64,000 bases of DNA, taken from contig NZ_CALNVW010000010.1 in assembly GCF_940670765.1 (NCBI RefSeq), forward strand, positions 186,001-250,000, in the 5' to 3' direction. This document shows, piece by piece, positions 9,829-18,246 of this stretch (within the stretch, counting starts at the first letter, position 1; the number at the start of each line of letters is the position of its first letter). Below the pieces are notes generated by a model. It searched no databases. It worked only from the letters and a program-made list of their open reading frames with translations, and was not told the origin of the DNA. The stretch is from Streptomyces sp. A 4/2. Its GTDB lineage: Bacteria; Actinomycetota; Actinomycetes; Streptomycetales; Streptomycetaceae. Both the position numbers and the translations under genes were made by a program.

Positions 9829-10217
9829 AGACAATCCTCAACGTCGTCTGGCTCGTCCTCTGCGGTTTCTGGATGTTCCTCGGATACCTCCTGGCGGGCG
9901 CCCTGCTCTGCATCACGATCATCGGCATCCCGTTCGGGATCGCCGCGTTCCGCATCGGCGTGTACGCCCTCTGGCCCTTCGGCTACATGGCGGTGGACCG
10001 CCGGGATGCCGGCGCCCCCTCCTGCATCGGCAACGTCCTGTGGCTGGTCCTCGCGGGCTGGTGGCTCGCTCTGGGGCACATCGTCACCGGCATCGCCCTG
10101 TGCGTCACGATCATCGGTATCCCGCTGGGCATCGCGAACTTCAAGCTCATCCCGGTCTCGCTGATGCCGCTGGGCAAGGAGATCGTCCGCACGGACCAGC
10201 CGTTCGCCGCGCGCTGA
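9825..10217 (+). CDS. YccF domain membrane protein
   Basis: Inner-membrane protein of the YccF (DUF307) family, function unknown. The 130-residue product contains the family's internal duplication: [20 protein letters not shown] with [17 protein letters not shown], then [20 protein letters not shown] with [17 protein letters not shown]. Four membrane segments are expected. It starts by a GTGA overlap with htpX, so the pair is translationally coupled and probably responds to the same membrane stress. Confidence 0.9.
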   Translation: MKTILNVVWLVLCGFWMFLGYLLAGALLCITIIGIPFGIAAFRIGVYALWPFGYMAVDRRDAGAPSCIGNVLWLVLAGWWLALGHIVTGIALCVTIIGIPLGIANFKLIPVSLMPLGKEIVRTDQPFAAR

Positions 10218-10363
10218 CCCCGACCGCGTGAGCCCGTACTGCGCCAACCCGCACCCGCCCCGGCCGGTGGCCTGACCAGGGACCTCTCTCGACCAGCGAC
10301 GCAACCATGCCCGCTGGCCCGACGTCCCTGTTTAAGACACCGAACGTAAGGCAGGCTCTGCTC

Positions 10364-10636
10364 ATGGGAATCATCAGTTGGATCATCCTCGGACTGCTCG
10401 CCGGAGCCGTCGCCAAGATCCTGCTCCCCGGGCGTGATCCGGGCGGGCTGATCGGCACCACCCTCATAGGCATCGCGGGAGCCTTCATCGGTGGCTGGGC
10501 CGCCTCGCACTTCTTCAACCACCCGGTGACCAAGCACTTCTACGACGGCCCCACCTGGATCTCGGCCATCGGCGGTTCGCTCGTCCTGCTGATCCTCTAC
10601 CGCCTGCTCTTCGGCAATTCACGCGACCGCCGCTGA
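10364..10636 (+). CDS. GlsB/YeaQ/YmgE family stress membrane protein
   Basis: Small membrane protein of the transglycosylase-associated (GlsB/YeaQ/YmgE) family, linked to general stress. The 90-residue product begins MGIISWIILGLLAGAVAKIL, the standard family N-terminus, has three hydrophobic glycine-rich helices, and ends in a basic tail. An earlier ATG at 10307 in frame would add 19 residues not found in the family, so the later ATG was chosen although its ribosome site is weak. The 90 bp after it hold short GC-rich repeats (GGAACCCCGGTCGG twice) before the convergent gene. Confidence 0.88.
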   Translation: MGIISWIILGLLAGAVAKILLPGRDPGGLIGTTLIGIAGAFIGGWAASHFFNHPVTKHFYDGPTWISAIGGSLVLLILYRLLFGNSRDRR

Positions 10637-10727
10637 CCGCCCCGCGCCGCCCGGCAGCCCTTTCGGCCGGGCCGGGCCGGGCCGGAACCCCGGTCGGGTC
10701 GGGAACCCCGGTCGGTCGGAGCGGGCG

Positions 10728-11267
10728 CTACCGGCCCCCCGGGCCCACCAGGGCCCCTTCGAGCCCCAGCAGCCACTGCTTGCGCTCAAGGCCGCCCGCG
10801 TATCCGCGCAGCGCGCCGTCCGCGCCGATCACGCGGTGGCAGGGCCGTACGACCAGCAGCGGATTGCGCCCGATCGCGGTCCCCACCGCGCGGACCCCGG
10901 CCCCCGAGAGCCCGATGCGGGCGGCGATCTCCCCGTACGACACGGTGGCGCCGTACTCCAGCCCGTCCAGCGCGGTCCACACACGCTGCTGGAACGCGCT
11001 CCCGCCACCCGCGAAGTCGATCTCGAACCCGGTCAGTTCGCCGGCGAAGTAGGCCCGAAGCTGCCCGGTGACCGCTTCGAAGGCGTGAGGGGCCGACCGC
11101 CACCCGGACGCGGTGGCGTCCTCGATGCGGGTGCCGCCCTTCTGTCCCGGTACCGAGAGCGAGACGAGCGCCACTCCGCCCCGCGCGTCCGCCGATTCCT
11201 CGCCCACCAGCAGCAGTTCACCGAGCGGACTGCCGAGCGTGGTGAAGATCCTGGTGCGGGGTGTCAT
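10728..11267 (-). CDS. ogt: Methylated-DNA--protein-cysteine methyltransferase
   Basis: Suicide DNA repair enzyme that moves a methyl group from O6-methylguanine to its own cysteine. The 179-residue product has the DNA-binding wing-helix part (FQQRVWTALDGLEYGATVSYGEIA), the Arg finger region (GVRAVGTAIGRNP) and the acceptor motif PCHRV with C143. Start ATG at 11267 is preceded by AAGGGAG. It has no Ada-type regulatory N-domain, so it fits a stand-alone Ogt. It converges on the GlsB-type gene and is transcribed alone as far as can be seen. Confidence 0.93.
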   Translation of the reverse strand: MTPRTRIFTTLGSPLGELLLVGEESADARGGVALVSLSVPGQKGGTRIEDATASGWRSAPHAFEAVTGQLRAYFAGELTGFEIDFAGGGSAFQQRVWTALDGLEYGATVSYGEIAARIGLSGAGVRAVGTAIGRNPLLVVRPCHRVIGADGALRGYAGGLERKQWLLGLEGALVGPGGR

Positions 11268-11430
11268 CGGGTGCTCCCTTCCTCGTGGCGTCCCGGCGGT
11301 CGCTCCACCGGGACACCTACGAGTCTGCGACCCCCGGACCACCGGGACCGGCGGTCTTCGGACATCGCGTCCGGCCGCCGGGAACGGCCCGCGAACAGCG
11401 GTTCGGCAGGCGGTCCGGTCAGCCGCCCGG

Positions 11431-11919
11431 TCAGCGGTAGTTCACGAACTGCAGCGCGAAGTCGAAGTCCTTGCCCTTCACCAGCGCCTGTACGGCCTGC
11501 AGGTCGTCGCGGCTCTTGGAACTGACCCGCAGCTCCTCGCCCTGGACCTGCGCCTTGACGCCCTTGGGGCCCTCGTCGCGGATGACCTTCGCGACCTTCT
11601 TGGCGTTGTCCTGCGAGATGCCTTCCTCGATCGTGGCGAAGATCTTGTACTCCTTGCCGGACAGCTGCGGCTCACCGGCGTCCAGCGCCTTGAGCGAGAT
11701 CCCGCGCTTGATCAGCTTGGTCTGGAACACGTCGAGGATCGCGTTGACGCGCTCCTCGGAGTTCGCCTGCATGAGGATCTTCTCGCCCGACCAGTCGATC
11801 GAAGCCCCGACGTTCTTGAAGTCGTAGCGCTGCGAGATCTCCTTGGCGGCCTGGTTGAGGGCGTTGTCGACCTCCTGCCGCTCGACCTTCGAGACGATGT
11901 CGAAACTGGAGTCGGCCAT
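11431..11919 (-). CDS. YajQ family cyclic di-GMP/nucleotide-binding protein
   Basis: Small cytosolic protein of the YajQ (UPF0234) family; members bind nucleotides or RNA and, in some proteobacteria, cyclic di-GMP. The 162-residue product begins [20 protein letters not shown], the conserved N-terminus, contains SQRYDFKN, and ends [13 protein letters not shown] as in the family. The ATG has AAGGAG just upstream. Neighbouring genes do not suggest a specific partner. Confidence 0.93.
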   Translation of the reverse strand: MADSSFDIVSKVERQEVDNALNQAAKEISQRYDFKNVGASIDWSGEKILMQANSEERVNAILDVFQTKLIKRGISLKALDAGEPQLSGKEYKIFATIEEGISQDNAKKVAKVIRDEGPKGVKAQVQGEELRVSSKSRDDLQAVQALVKGKDFDFALQFVNYR

Positions 11920-12110
11920 GTCCTGTGGCTCCTTGTATCGGGTGTGCTGAGGCGTACGGCCGGCGGCCCGGCCTGTCGCGCGCAAGCCTACGACCTTGCC
12001 CCGCCCGGCCCTGATCAATCGGGTGGCGAAGCACCCCGGGACATCGGGTATCGTTTACGTCGTTGCCACGGAGCACCGCCGCAAAGCGGTTCGCCGTAGC
12101 GGCAATCCCT

Positions 12111-12192
<82 letters not shown>

Positions 12193-12200
12193 CAAGAATC

Positions 12201-12231
12201 AGCCCCTGACCAGTACGTATGGTCAGGGGCT
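12201..12231 (+). terminator. Terminator after tRNA-Tyr
   Basis: 12-bp stem AGCCCCTGACCA / TGGTCAGGGGCT around a 7-nt loop, followed by GTTCTCGTT, 8 nt past the tRNA end. It may also end the convergent MFS gene from the other side. Confidence 0.8.
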
Positions 12232-12282
12232 GTTCTCGTTCCCGGCCGTGCTGTGCCGTTCCCCGGCCGGTCCGCGCCGTTC

Positions 12283-13578
12283 TCAGACGCGCTGCTCCTG
12301 GCCGGGTTCCGCCGCCGGGGCGGGCACCGGTTCGGCGGGCTGCCCCGGCTCGGGCTCCGGAAGCTCCCGCAACTGCCGCATCGGCGCGGGCAGGAGCCAC
12401 AGCACCGCCAGCATCGCCCCGACCGCCGCGATCCACAGCGTCGGCCGCAGCCCGAGCGCGCCGCCCAGCGCTCCGCCGGTCAGGGCGCCGAGCGGCCGGA
12501 AGCCGTGGTTGAGCGTGCGGTAGGCGCCCATCACCCGGGAACGCAGCGCGTGCGGCACGACCGCCGCCTGGACCGAGCCGAGGGCGATGTCCACGATCAT
12601 CACCCCGACCCCGCCGACGAACTCGGCGAGGAAGAGCATCAGCAGCACCACCTCCTTCGGGCCGCCGGCGAGCGGCACCAGCGGCATCGGGACGGTGAAG
12701 CCGAGGAACCCGGCGATCACCGCGGGCCCGACGCCGATCCGCCGCACGACCCGGCCCGCCAGCACCGAACCCGCCAGCGCGCCCACGGCGCCCGCGCCGA
12801 GCGCCAGGCCCAACAGCCCTGCTCCGAGCCCGAGTTCCACGGTCGCGTAGAGCACCAGGAGGGTGCTGCCCATGAAGGAGAAGAACTGGACCGTGCCGGC
12901 GGCGCCGAGACTCGCGCGGATGACGGGGTTGTCCCGGATCCAGCGGAGCCCCGTCATGAGCTGCTGCTTCTCCGGCGCGGCCGGGGGCGGCTCGGCGGGG
13001 GAGACGCGGGCCAGACAGAGGGCGGACGCGAGATACGACAGCGCGTCGGCGGCCAGCGCGAACGGCGCGGTGAGCACTTGCACGAGCAGGCCCCCGGCGC
13101 TCGGCCCTGCCATCTGGGAGAGCGCCCGGCTGCCGTTGACCAGCGAATTGCCCTCGATGTACGCGCGGGTCGGCAGCAGCGCGACGAAGAGCGTGGCATC
13201 GCACAGGTCGAAGAGCACGCTGAGCATCCCGACGCCGAAGGCGACCACGTACAGCAGCGGGAGCGAGAGGGCGTCCAGGGCGTACGCGACCGGGAGTACG
13301 GCGATCAGCAGCGCCCGCCCGAGGTCGCAGGCGATCATGACGCGCCGGCGGTGGCGCCACCGGTCCGCCCAGGCGCCCGCGGGCAGCGCGAGCAGCGCGG
13401 GGACGAGACCGGCGGCCTTCAGCCAGCCCAGCCCGGAGGCGTCGGCGTGCAGGACGAGGACCGCGGCGAGGGGGATGGCGATGAGGGAGATCTCGTCGCC
13501 GAGGAGGGAGACGGTGTGACCGGTCCAGTAGCGGCGGAACTGCCGTTCGCGCAGCAGCGCGGGTATGTGGGTCTTCAC
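12283..13578 (-). CDS. MFS transporter (EntS/MFS_3-like)
   Basis: Major facilitator efflux protein, probably exporting a drug or siderophore-like compound; substrate not predictable. The 431-residue product has 12 hydrophobic helices, the loop ADRWRHRRRVMIACDLGRALLI typical of the MFS_3 group, and a Pro-Glu-Ala rich tail. The GTG start (13578) overlaps the stop of the upstream ArsR-like gene by 4 nt, so the regulator and transporter form one translationally coupled unit. Regulation is probably through the palindrome at 14236-14255. Confidence 0.88.
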   Translation of the reverse strand: MKTHIPALLRERQFRRYWTGHTVSLLGDEISLIAIPLAAVLVLHADASGLGWLKAAGLVPALLALPAGAWADRWRHRRRVMIACDLGRALLIAVLPVAYALDALSLPLLYVVAFGVGMLSVLFDLCDATLFVALLPTRAYIEGNSLVNGSRALSQMAGPSAGGLLVQVLTAPFALAADALSYLASALCLARVSPAEPPPAAPEKQQLMTGLRWIRDNPVIRASLGAAGTVQFFSFMGSTLLVLYATVELGLGAGLLGLALGAGAVGALAGSVLAGRVVRRIGVGPAVIAGFLGFTVPMPLVPLAGGPKEVVLLMLFLAEFVGGVGVMIVDIALGSVQAAVVPHALRSRVMGAYRTLNHGFRPLGALTGGALGGALGLRPTLWIAAVGAMLAVLWLLPAPMRQLRELPEPEPGQPAEPVPAPAAEPGQEQRV

Positions 13579-14219
13579 CGGTCCTGCGCTTCCTGCCCGG
13601 CCGGTTCGGCCTCGGCGGCCGGGGACCCGGCCTCACCTGGGCGCCCGGCTTCGGGGGGCGCGCTCTCGGGGAACGCGGCGAGTATCAGGCTGACCTCGCG
13701 CGCCCCCTCGGGCCGGAGCGAGGGATCCGACTGGCGGGGTTCGTACTGCTTCAGCAGATCGTCGATGCGTTCCCCGAGCTCGGTGAGTTCACCGGCGGTG
13801 AGGTGCAGGAGCGTGTCGCCGGACTGCTGTGCCTCCTGCCACTCCCGAGGCAGCTCGCGCCGCCTCTCGGTGGCCCGCACCATGCGCTCGAAGTACTGCT
13901 CGGCCACTGCGGTGTTGAGGGCGTCGGCCGCCTCCGCGACGGACGGGTCCTCGCTGTAGGTGGGCCAGGACGTGAAGGACGCGGTCGCCTGCCAGGGCTT
14001 CTCCCGGCCGCGTCCGCCGGGCGCCTCCTCCACCAGTCCGTACTTGGCGAGCATCCGCAGGTGGTACGAGCAACTGGCGACCGATTCACCGGTCAGCTCG
14101 GCGGCACGGGTGGCGGTGAACGGCCCGGTGCGGCGGAGCAGCCCGACGAGTGTCATGCGGGTGGGGTGGGCGTAGGCGCGAAGGGCGCGGGGGTCGGTGA
14201 GACTGACGCTGCGTGGCAT
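13575..14219 (-). CDS. ArsR-like winged-helix transcriptional regulator
   Basis: DNA-binding regulator of the neighbouring MFS gene. In the 214-residue product, residues 10-75 form a winged helix (DPRALRAYAHPTRMTLVGLL, then AAELTGESVASCSYHLRMLAKYGLV), as in ArsR/HTH_20 proteins; no metal-binding Cys cluster is evident. The middle is helical and the last 50 residues are Pro-Glu-Ala rich. There is no Shine-Dalgarno at the ATG: a TATCTT lies 7 nt upstream, so the mRNA is probably leaderless. A perfect inverted repeat beside the promoter suggests autoregulation. Confidence 0.88.
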   Translation of the reverse strand: MPRSVSLTDPRALRAYAHPTRMTLVGLLRRTGPFTATRAAELTGESVASCSYHLRMLAKYGLVEEAPGGRGREKPWQATASFTSWPTYSEDPSVAEAADALNTAVAEQYFERMVRATERRRELPREWQEAQQSGDTLLHLTAGELTELGERIDDLLKQYEPRQSDPSLRPEGAREVSLILAAFPESAPPEAGRPGEAGSPAAEAEPAGQEAQDR

Positions 14220-14222
14220 GCG

Positions 14223-14255
14223 TCTAAAGATAGCTTTCTAAAGACTTCTTTAGAA
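14223..14255 (-). promoter_or_regulatory. Operator/promoter of the ArsR-MFS unit
   Basis: A perfect palindrome, TTCTAAAGA, 2-nt spacer, TCTTTAGAA, lies at 14236-14255. A third half-site TCTAAAGA is at 14223-14230, directly before the start codon. On the minus strand TATCTT overlaps the half-site and would place the transcript start at the ATG. A regulator bound here would block initiation. Confidence 0.7.
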
Positions 14256-14329
14256 GAGCTGGACGGGGGATTCCCGACGGTCTGTGCCGACGGCCTCCCG
14301 ATGCCCCTTCCGTGGCCTCCCGGCAGCCC

Positions 14330-14394
14330 GTCAGTGGCCCTTCAGCGGCCCTTCATCGATCCTTCAGTGGTCCTTTCGGTGGTCCTTCAGCCGG
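14330..14394. repeat. 11-bp imperfect direct repeats TTCAGYGGYCC
   Basis: About five degenerate 11-12 bp units (such as TTCAGTGGCCC, TTCAGCGGCCC, TTCAGTGGTCC) run through the 3' end of the GyrI-like gene and beyond its stop at 14364. They code the final RLKDHRKDH residues. Confidence 0.65.
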
Positions 14395-14897
14395 AAGGCC
14401 AGCTCCACTTCCCACTTGGACATGTCCGGCTCCTCGCGCGGATCCGTCTTGTAGATCTCCAGGCGGCAGCCCCACTCCTCGACCACGTCGGCCTTCTCCA
14501 TGTCCCACTCCGTACCGCGCGCGGCGGCCCACTCCAGAAGTCCGGCCGTCACCCCCAAGAGCTCCTGCGGGTGGCCGATGTGAGTGACCGTCAGATATGT
14601 CCCGGCAGGCAGTACGTCCGTGAAGATCTCACCCGCGTCGGGGTCCCCACCGGCGTCCGCGCCGGCCGGATCCGAAGCCATCGGCACACCGGCCTCGACC
14701 TCCATCCCGCGTTCCATGTCGATCACCAGGTACCGGAAGAACGGCGCGCCCGCGGTCTCGATCCCGCGCTCCGCGAGCCAGCCGAAGACGTCCACCAGGC
14801 GGTCGGCGATCAGCGGGAAGGTGTCCATCGTGACGGCTTCCCGGACCGCCGCGTACGGCTGCGCCGCCCGCTCCACGGTCACCGGTGTGTTCTGCAT
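14364..14897 (-). CDS. GyrI-like small-molecule binding domain protein
   Basis: Stand-alone protein of the GyrI-like/AraC effector-binding fold, which binds hydrophobic or cationic ligands or acts as an inhibitor. The 177-residue product shows two related halves, starting VERAAQPYAAVREAVTM and, later, EIFTDVLPAGTYLTVTHIGH; the last strand is WEVELAFRLKDHR. No DNA-binding domain is attached. Its ATG overlaps the stop of the upstream NAD-binding gene by one base, so the two are coexpressed. Confidence 0.82.
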   Translation of the reverse strand: MQNTPVTVERAAQPYAAVREAVTMDTFPLIADRLVDVFGWLAERGIETAGAPFFRYLVIDMERGMEVEAGVPMASDPAGADAGGDPDAGEIFTDVLPAGTYLTVTHIGHPQELLGVTAGLLEWAAARGTEWDMEKADVVEEWGCRLEIYKTDPREEPDMSKWEVELAFRLKDHRKDH

Positions 14898-15553
14898 CAG
14901 TTGCCTGCCACGTCCTTGACCGCGACGGCGACCGGCACCGAGCCGCCGATCAACTCCAGTGTCAGGCCCGCCGTCGCCGGGGTTTCGACGAGCTCGGCCA
15001 GCACCGCCGCCACGTCGTCACGGGTGACCGGACCGCGCCCCGTTCTGGCTTCCAGGCGTACGTGACCGGTGCCCGCGTCGTCGGTCAGCGCGCCGGGGCG
15101 CAGGACCGTCCAGTCCAGGCCGGTCCTGGACCGCACCGCCTCGTCCGCCGCGCCCTTCGCGCGCAGATAGGCGTCGAAGATGCCGTCGCCCTGGTGCGTG
15201 GTGTCGGCGCCCATGGACGAGACGATCAGGTAGCGGCGTACCCCGGCCTGTTCGGCGGCGTCCGCGAACTTCACGGCCGCGTCCCGGTCCACGGTGTCCT
15301 TGCGTTCGGCGGTGCTGCCCGGACCCGCGCCCGCCGCGAAGACCACCGCGTCCGCGCCCTCCAACGCCTGCGCCACCTGCGCCACGGTCGCCGACTCCAG
15401 GTCCAGCACGACCGGTTCGGCGCCCGCGGCTCTCAGGTCGTCCGCCTGTCCTGCGGCGCGGATGATGCCCGCGACCTCGTCACCGCGCGCGGCGAGCAGA
15501 CGCTCCAGCCGCAGCGCGATCTGACCATGTCCACCTGCGATGACAATGCGCAT
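14897..15553 (-). CDS. NAD(P)-binding atypical SDR family oxidoreductase
   Basis: Rossmann-fold protein of the NAD(P)H-binding (NmrA/YwnB-like) group. The 218-residue product begins MRIVIAGGHGQIALRLERLL with the dinucleotide motif GGHGQIA, has DLES after the third strand, VVFAAGAG and YLIVSSMGAD; the classic YxxxK catalytic pair is not clear (AYLRAKGAADEAV is nearest). This class often has weak or no dehydrogenase activity and may sense redox state. It is first in a two-gene unit with the GyrI-like gene. Confidence 0.85.
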   Translation of the reverse strand: MRIVIAGGHGQIALRLERLLAARGDEVAGIIRAAGQADDLRAAGAEPVVLDLESATVAQVAQALEGADAVVFAAGAGPGSTAERKDTVDRDAAVKFADAAEQAGVRRYLIVSSMGADTTHQGDGIFDAYLRAKGAADEAVRSRTGLDWTVLRPGALTDDAGTGHVRLEARTGRGPVTRDDVAAVLAELVETPATAGLTLELIGGSVPVAVAVKDVAGN

Positions 15554-15663
15554 GGTTTCGACGGTACGCCGGAGTGGCCCGGCCCGCTCAGGATCCGCGC
15601 GGACGGGGCCCGCACCCTTCCGGAACCGCCCCGGAACCGGCGCTGACGAGGCACGACGCCCGT

Positions 15664-16986
15664 TCAGGGACCGACGTCCGTCCGTCCCTGGCGCGGCAGT
15701 TCGAACGCGATGGCCGCTGCCGAGTCGCAGTACTCCCGCACCGCACTGGTCCGCGCGACGACCCGCCCGCGGTGGATGACGATGCGGCTGTACGCGAGGG
15801 AGAGCACCGAGGAGAGCCGTTCCCCGCGCACCGCGAGGAGCTCGGCCGGGAAGCCCGCCTCCAGCCGCACCTCGGGCAGCCCCATCGCTCCCCGCGCCGC
15901 CGAACTGACCGCCTCGTACGCCTCCGCAGCCCGCAGCCCGCTCTGCGACGCGAGCAGGTAGGCGGCCTCCAGCGGGTCCCCGCGGCCCACCGGGTTGGTC
16001 AGGTCGCGCAGCGCCCCGCTGCCCGCGGCGACGCGCACCCCGGCCGCGCGGAGCAGCCGTACGGGGGCCACACCGCGCCGCTCCACGCCGCCGCAGCCGC
16101 CCTGCGGCTGGCAGATCACGGTCACCCCGGCGGCGGCCAGTTGGCCGGCGGCGCGGGCGGCCGTGTCGTGCGGCAGCCGGGACAGCCCGCCGCAGGGCCC
16201 GATCGCGACGCCCGGACGCAGCCCGCCGGACATGGCCGCGAGCCTGGCCAGCCGCGCGGGGTCGTCACCGTCCGTGTGCAGATCGACGGCGCAGCCCTGC
16301 TCGGCGGCGACTTCGAGGACGGCCTGGACGTATCCGGTCGGGTCGGGATCGAGGTCGGGGCAGCCGCCGACGACCGCGGCGCCCATCTTCACGGCGTCCC
16401 GCAGCATCGCGAGCCCGTCGGCGCCCGCGAGGCCGGTGAGCAGCCGGGGCACGGCCACGGCCGTGAGGTCGGCGAGCCCGTGCAGGGACCGCCGGGCCTG
16501 GAGTACGGCTTCCATGGCGCCGAGCCCCTGGACGTCGCCGATGCGGACGTGTGAACGCAGGGCGGTGGCGCCGTGCCCGAGCTGCAGCAGGGCGGCCTCG
16601 GTGGCACGGCGCTGGATGTCCGGGACGCCGTCGGCGACGGGCCCGGCGAGGTGTGCTGGATTGGTGGGAATTGTGCGGTTGGCGGGCCCCCCGGGCGGGT
16701 CCGCTCCACCGGCGGCGGGTCCGCCGCCCAGCGGGCGGGCCTCGGCGGTGAGCGCGGTGTCGCTGTGCGCGTGCGGCTCGGCCGGGGCCGGGAGCAGCAG
16801 GAATCCGCTGAGGTCGACGCGGGAGCCCCGGCCGCCGAGGCTGCCCGCGGTGCCGACGGCTTCGATGCGCCCGTCGCTGAGGCGTACGTCCACGGTGCGC
16901 CCGTCGGTCAGACGGGCGCCACGGAGCAGGAGCCCGGTGGCGTCTGCGGTGACTCCTTCGGGAGGCCGCGGCTGGCGGTCGGGCAT
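15664..16986 (-). CDS. Amidohydrolase/cytosine deaminase-family protein lacking key residues
   Basis: Related to cytosine deaminase and N-isopropylammelide amidohydrolase. The 440-residue product has the amidohydrolase beta sandwich start (GLLLRGARLTDGRTVDVRLSDG), HAH at H72/H74, a barrel His (DLH237), and the late family block NPVGRGDPLEAAYLLASQSG. By eye alignment, the usual HxxE glutamate is Gly240, the SHC histidine is replaced in GPCG (264-265), and the metal-binding Asp of GSDN is Gly324 (AAGSGALRD). It may be a non-catalytic relative or use altered chemistry. The ATG at 16986 follows AGGAG. Confidence 0.8.
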   Translation of the reverse strand: MPDRQPRPPEGVTADATGLLLRGARLTDGRTVDVRLSDGRIEAVGTAGSLGGRGSRVDLSGFLLLPAPAEPHAHSDTALTAEARPLGGGPAAGGADPPGGPANRTIPTNPAHLAGPVADGVPDIQRRATEAALLQLGHGATALRSHVRIGDVQGLGAMEAVLQARRSLHGLADLTAVAVPRLLTGLAGADGLAMLRDAVKMGAAVVGGCPDLDPDPTGYVQAVLEVAAEQGCAVDLHTDGDDPARLARLAAMSGGLRPGVAIGPCGGLSRLPHDTAARAAGQLAAAGVTVICQPQGGCGGVERRGVAPVRLLRAAGVRVAAGSGALRDLTNPVGRGDPLEAAYLLASQSGLRAAEAYEAVSSAARGAMGLPEVRLEAGFPAELLAVRGERLSSVLSLAYSRIVIHRGRVVARTSAVREYCDSAAAIAFELPRQGRTDVGP

Positions 16987-17169
16987 CGCGCTCCTGGGTA
17001 CGGGGCCGGGCATGACGGGTGATGTCACACAGCGTGAAGCGAGCCTAGGCGCCTGTCGGCCGGGCTTCGAGGAGGGGCGCAATAGTCGTACCGGTGGTGC
17101 TTCTTGTGGCCTGCGGGGGAGGTGTGCGGAACCGGCGCGGGGGCTGCCGGGAGGGGCTCCCATAAGGAT

Positions 17170-17198
17170 TTGGGCGTCGGCGAAGGACCGTGTAATGT
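17170..17198 (+). promoter_or_regulatory. Promoter of the tRNA-Thr, tRNA-Met, rpmG unit
   Basis: TTGGGC (17170-17175), a 17-bp spacer and TAATGT (17193-17198), with tRNA-Thr starting 12 nt downstream. Spacing and -10 fit a housekeeping sigma promoter. Confidence 0.65.
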
Positions 17199-17209
17199 CT
17201 TCATCGCTC

Positions 17210-17282
17210 GCCCCAATAGCTCAGTCGGTAGAGCGTCTCCATGGTAAGGAGAAGGTCTACGGTTCGATTCCGTATTGGGGCT
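17210..17282 (+). tRNA. tRNA-Thr (GGT)
   Basis: Acceptor arms GCCCCAA/TTGGGGC pair fully; anticodon stem TCTCC/GGAGA encloses ATGGTAA with anticodon GGT at 17243-17245. T-loop GGTTCGATTCC region is normal. Discriminator T at 17282; CCA not encoded. Confidence 0.97.
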
Positions 17283-17294
17283 CTGGTGCGGTAG

Positions 17295-17314
17295 CCCTCA
17301 CCTTCGGGTGAGGG
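17295..17314 (+). other. UUCG-capped hairpin between tRNA-Thr and tRNA-Met
   Basis: Perfect 8-bp stem CCCTCACC/GGTGAGGG around TTCG, an extra-stable tetraloop, lying in the 44-nt spacer between the two tRNAs. No U-tract follows, so it is more likely a processing or stability element than a terminator. Confidence 0.7.
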
Positions 17315-17326
17315 ATTCCGTATCAA

Positions 17327-17399
17327 AGCGGTGTAGCTCAGTCGGTAGAGCAAGCGGCTCATAATCGCTGTGTCACCGGTTCAAGTCCGGTCACCGCTA
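17327..17399 (+). tRNA. tRNA-Met (CAT), elongator
   Basis: Acceptor arms AGCGGTG/CACCGCT pair fully, which excludes the initiator form with its unpaired first base. Anticodon stem AGCGG/TCGCT encloses CTCATAA with CAT at 17360-17362. Discriminator A at 17399. Confidence 0.95.
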
Positions 17400-17484
17400 C
17401 ACACGGTAGCCGATTGTGGGGTCGGTCCTTCGATCGGCTACTCTTTTATGCGTTCATCCGTCCATCCGTCCAAGGAGCACTCAC

Positions 17485-17649
17485 GTGGCTGCCACCGACG
17501 TCCGCCCGAAGATCACGCTGGCCTGCGTGGAGTGCAAGGAGCGGAACTACATCACCAAGAAGAACCGGCGTAACGACCCGGACCGTCTTGAGATGAAGAA
17601 GCACTGCCCGCGCTGCAACTCGCACACCGCGCACCGCGAAACGCGCTGA
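17485..17649 (+). CDS. rpmG: 50S ribosomal protein L33, zinc-binding form
   Basis: Small protein of the large ribosomal subunit near the E site. The 54-residue product has two CxxC pairs (CVEC and CPRC), the zinc-containing C+ form. Streptomycetes usually also carry a zinc-free paralogue used in zinc starvation, not seen in this window. GTG start with AAGGAG 8 nt upstream. It lies 86 nt after tRNA-Met, with no terminator between, so it is probably transcribed from the tRNA promoter. Confidence 0.97.
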   Translation: MAATDVRPKITLACVECKERNYITKKNRRNDPDRLEMKKHCPRCNSHTAHRETR

Positions 17650-17680
17650 CCCAGGCGTTTCACTCCACAGGCACAGGCCC

Positions 17681-17710
17681 GAGGCCGTCCCCTTCACCGG
17701 GGGCGGCCTC
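17681..17710 (+). terminator. Terminator after rpmG
   Basis: 12-bp stem GAGGCCGTCCCC / GGGGGCGGCCTC (one G-U) with a 6-nt loop, followed by GCGTCGTTTCT. Confidence 0.75.
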
Positions 17711-17793
17711 GCGTCGTTTCTGCAGTGACTCACGGTTATTCTCACTCTCGGCATTTCCGGTTTTCCCGGCAACCAAGCAGGAGGTAGTGAGCC

Positions 17794-18246
17794 ATGGCGC
17801 TCGACCAGTCCTTCGTGGGGCGGACGTATCCGCCCTCCGCGCCGTACGAGGTCGGCCGGGAGAAGATCCGCGAGTTCGCCGATGCGGTGGGTGACGCCAA
17901 TCCCGCGTACACCGATCCGGAAGCGGCGAAAGCGCTGGGTCACTCCGACGTAATAGCGCCGCCGACCTTTGTCTTCTCCATCACATTCAAAGCGGCGGGC
18001 GCCGTCATCCAGGACCCCCAGCTGGGCCTGGACTACTCGCGGGTGGTGCACGGCGACCAGAAGTTCGCCTACCGGCGCCCGGTGCGGGCGGGAGACCGGC
18101 TGACGGTCACTTCGACCATCGAGGCGATCAAGTCCCTGGCGGGGAACGACATCATCGACATCCGCGGTGAGGTCCACGACGAGTCCGGCGAACATGTCGT
18201 GACCGCGTGGACGAAGCTGGTGTCGCGAGCGGCCGAGGAGGCGTGA
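17794..18246 (+). CDS. MaoC-like (3R)-hydroxyacyl hydratase subunit, HadA type
   Basis: Hot-dog fold protein of the FAS1-dehydratase/MaoC N-terminal group (UPF0336). The 150-residue product has VGREKIREFADAVGDANPAYTD and a late VHGDQKFAYRRPVRAGDRL strand, but its active-site Asp-His motif is less complete than in the next gene. In mycobacteria HadA-type subunits pair with HadB-type catalytic subunits; the same is likely here, given the 4-nt overlap with the next gene. A role in reducing 3-hydroxyacyl substrates is inferred from the family. ATG with AGGAGG upstream. Confidence 0.88.
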   Translation: MALDQSFVGRTYPPSAPYEVGREKIREFADAVGDANPAYTDPEAAKALGHSDVIAPPTFVFSITFKAAGAVIQDPQLGLDYSRVVHGDQKFAYRRPVRAGDRLTVTSTIEAIKSLAGNDIIDIRGEVHDESGEHVVTAWTKLVSRAAEEA

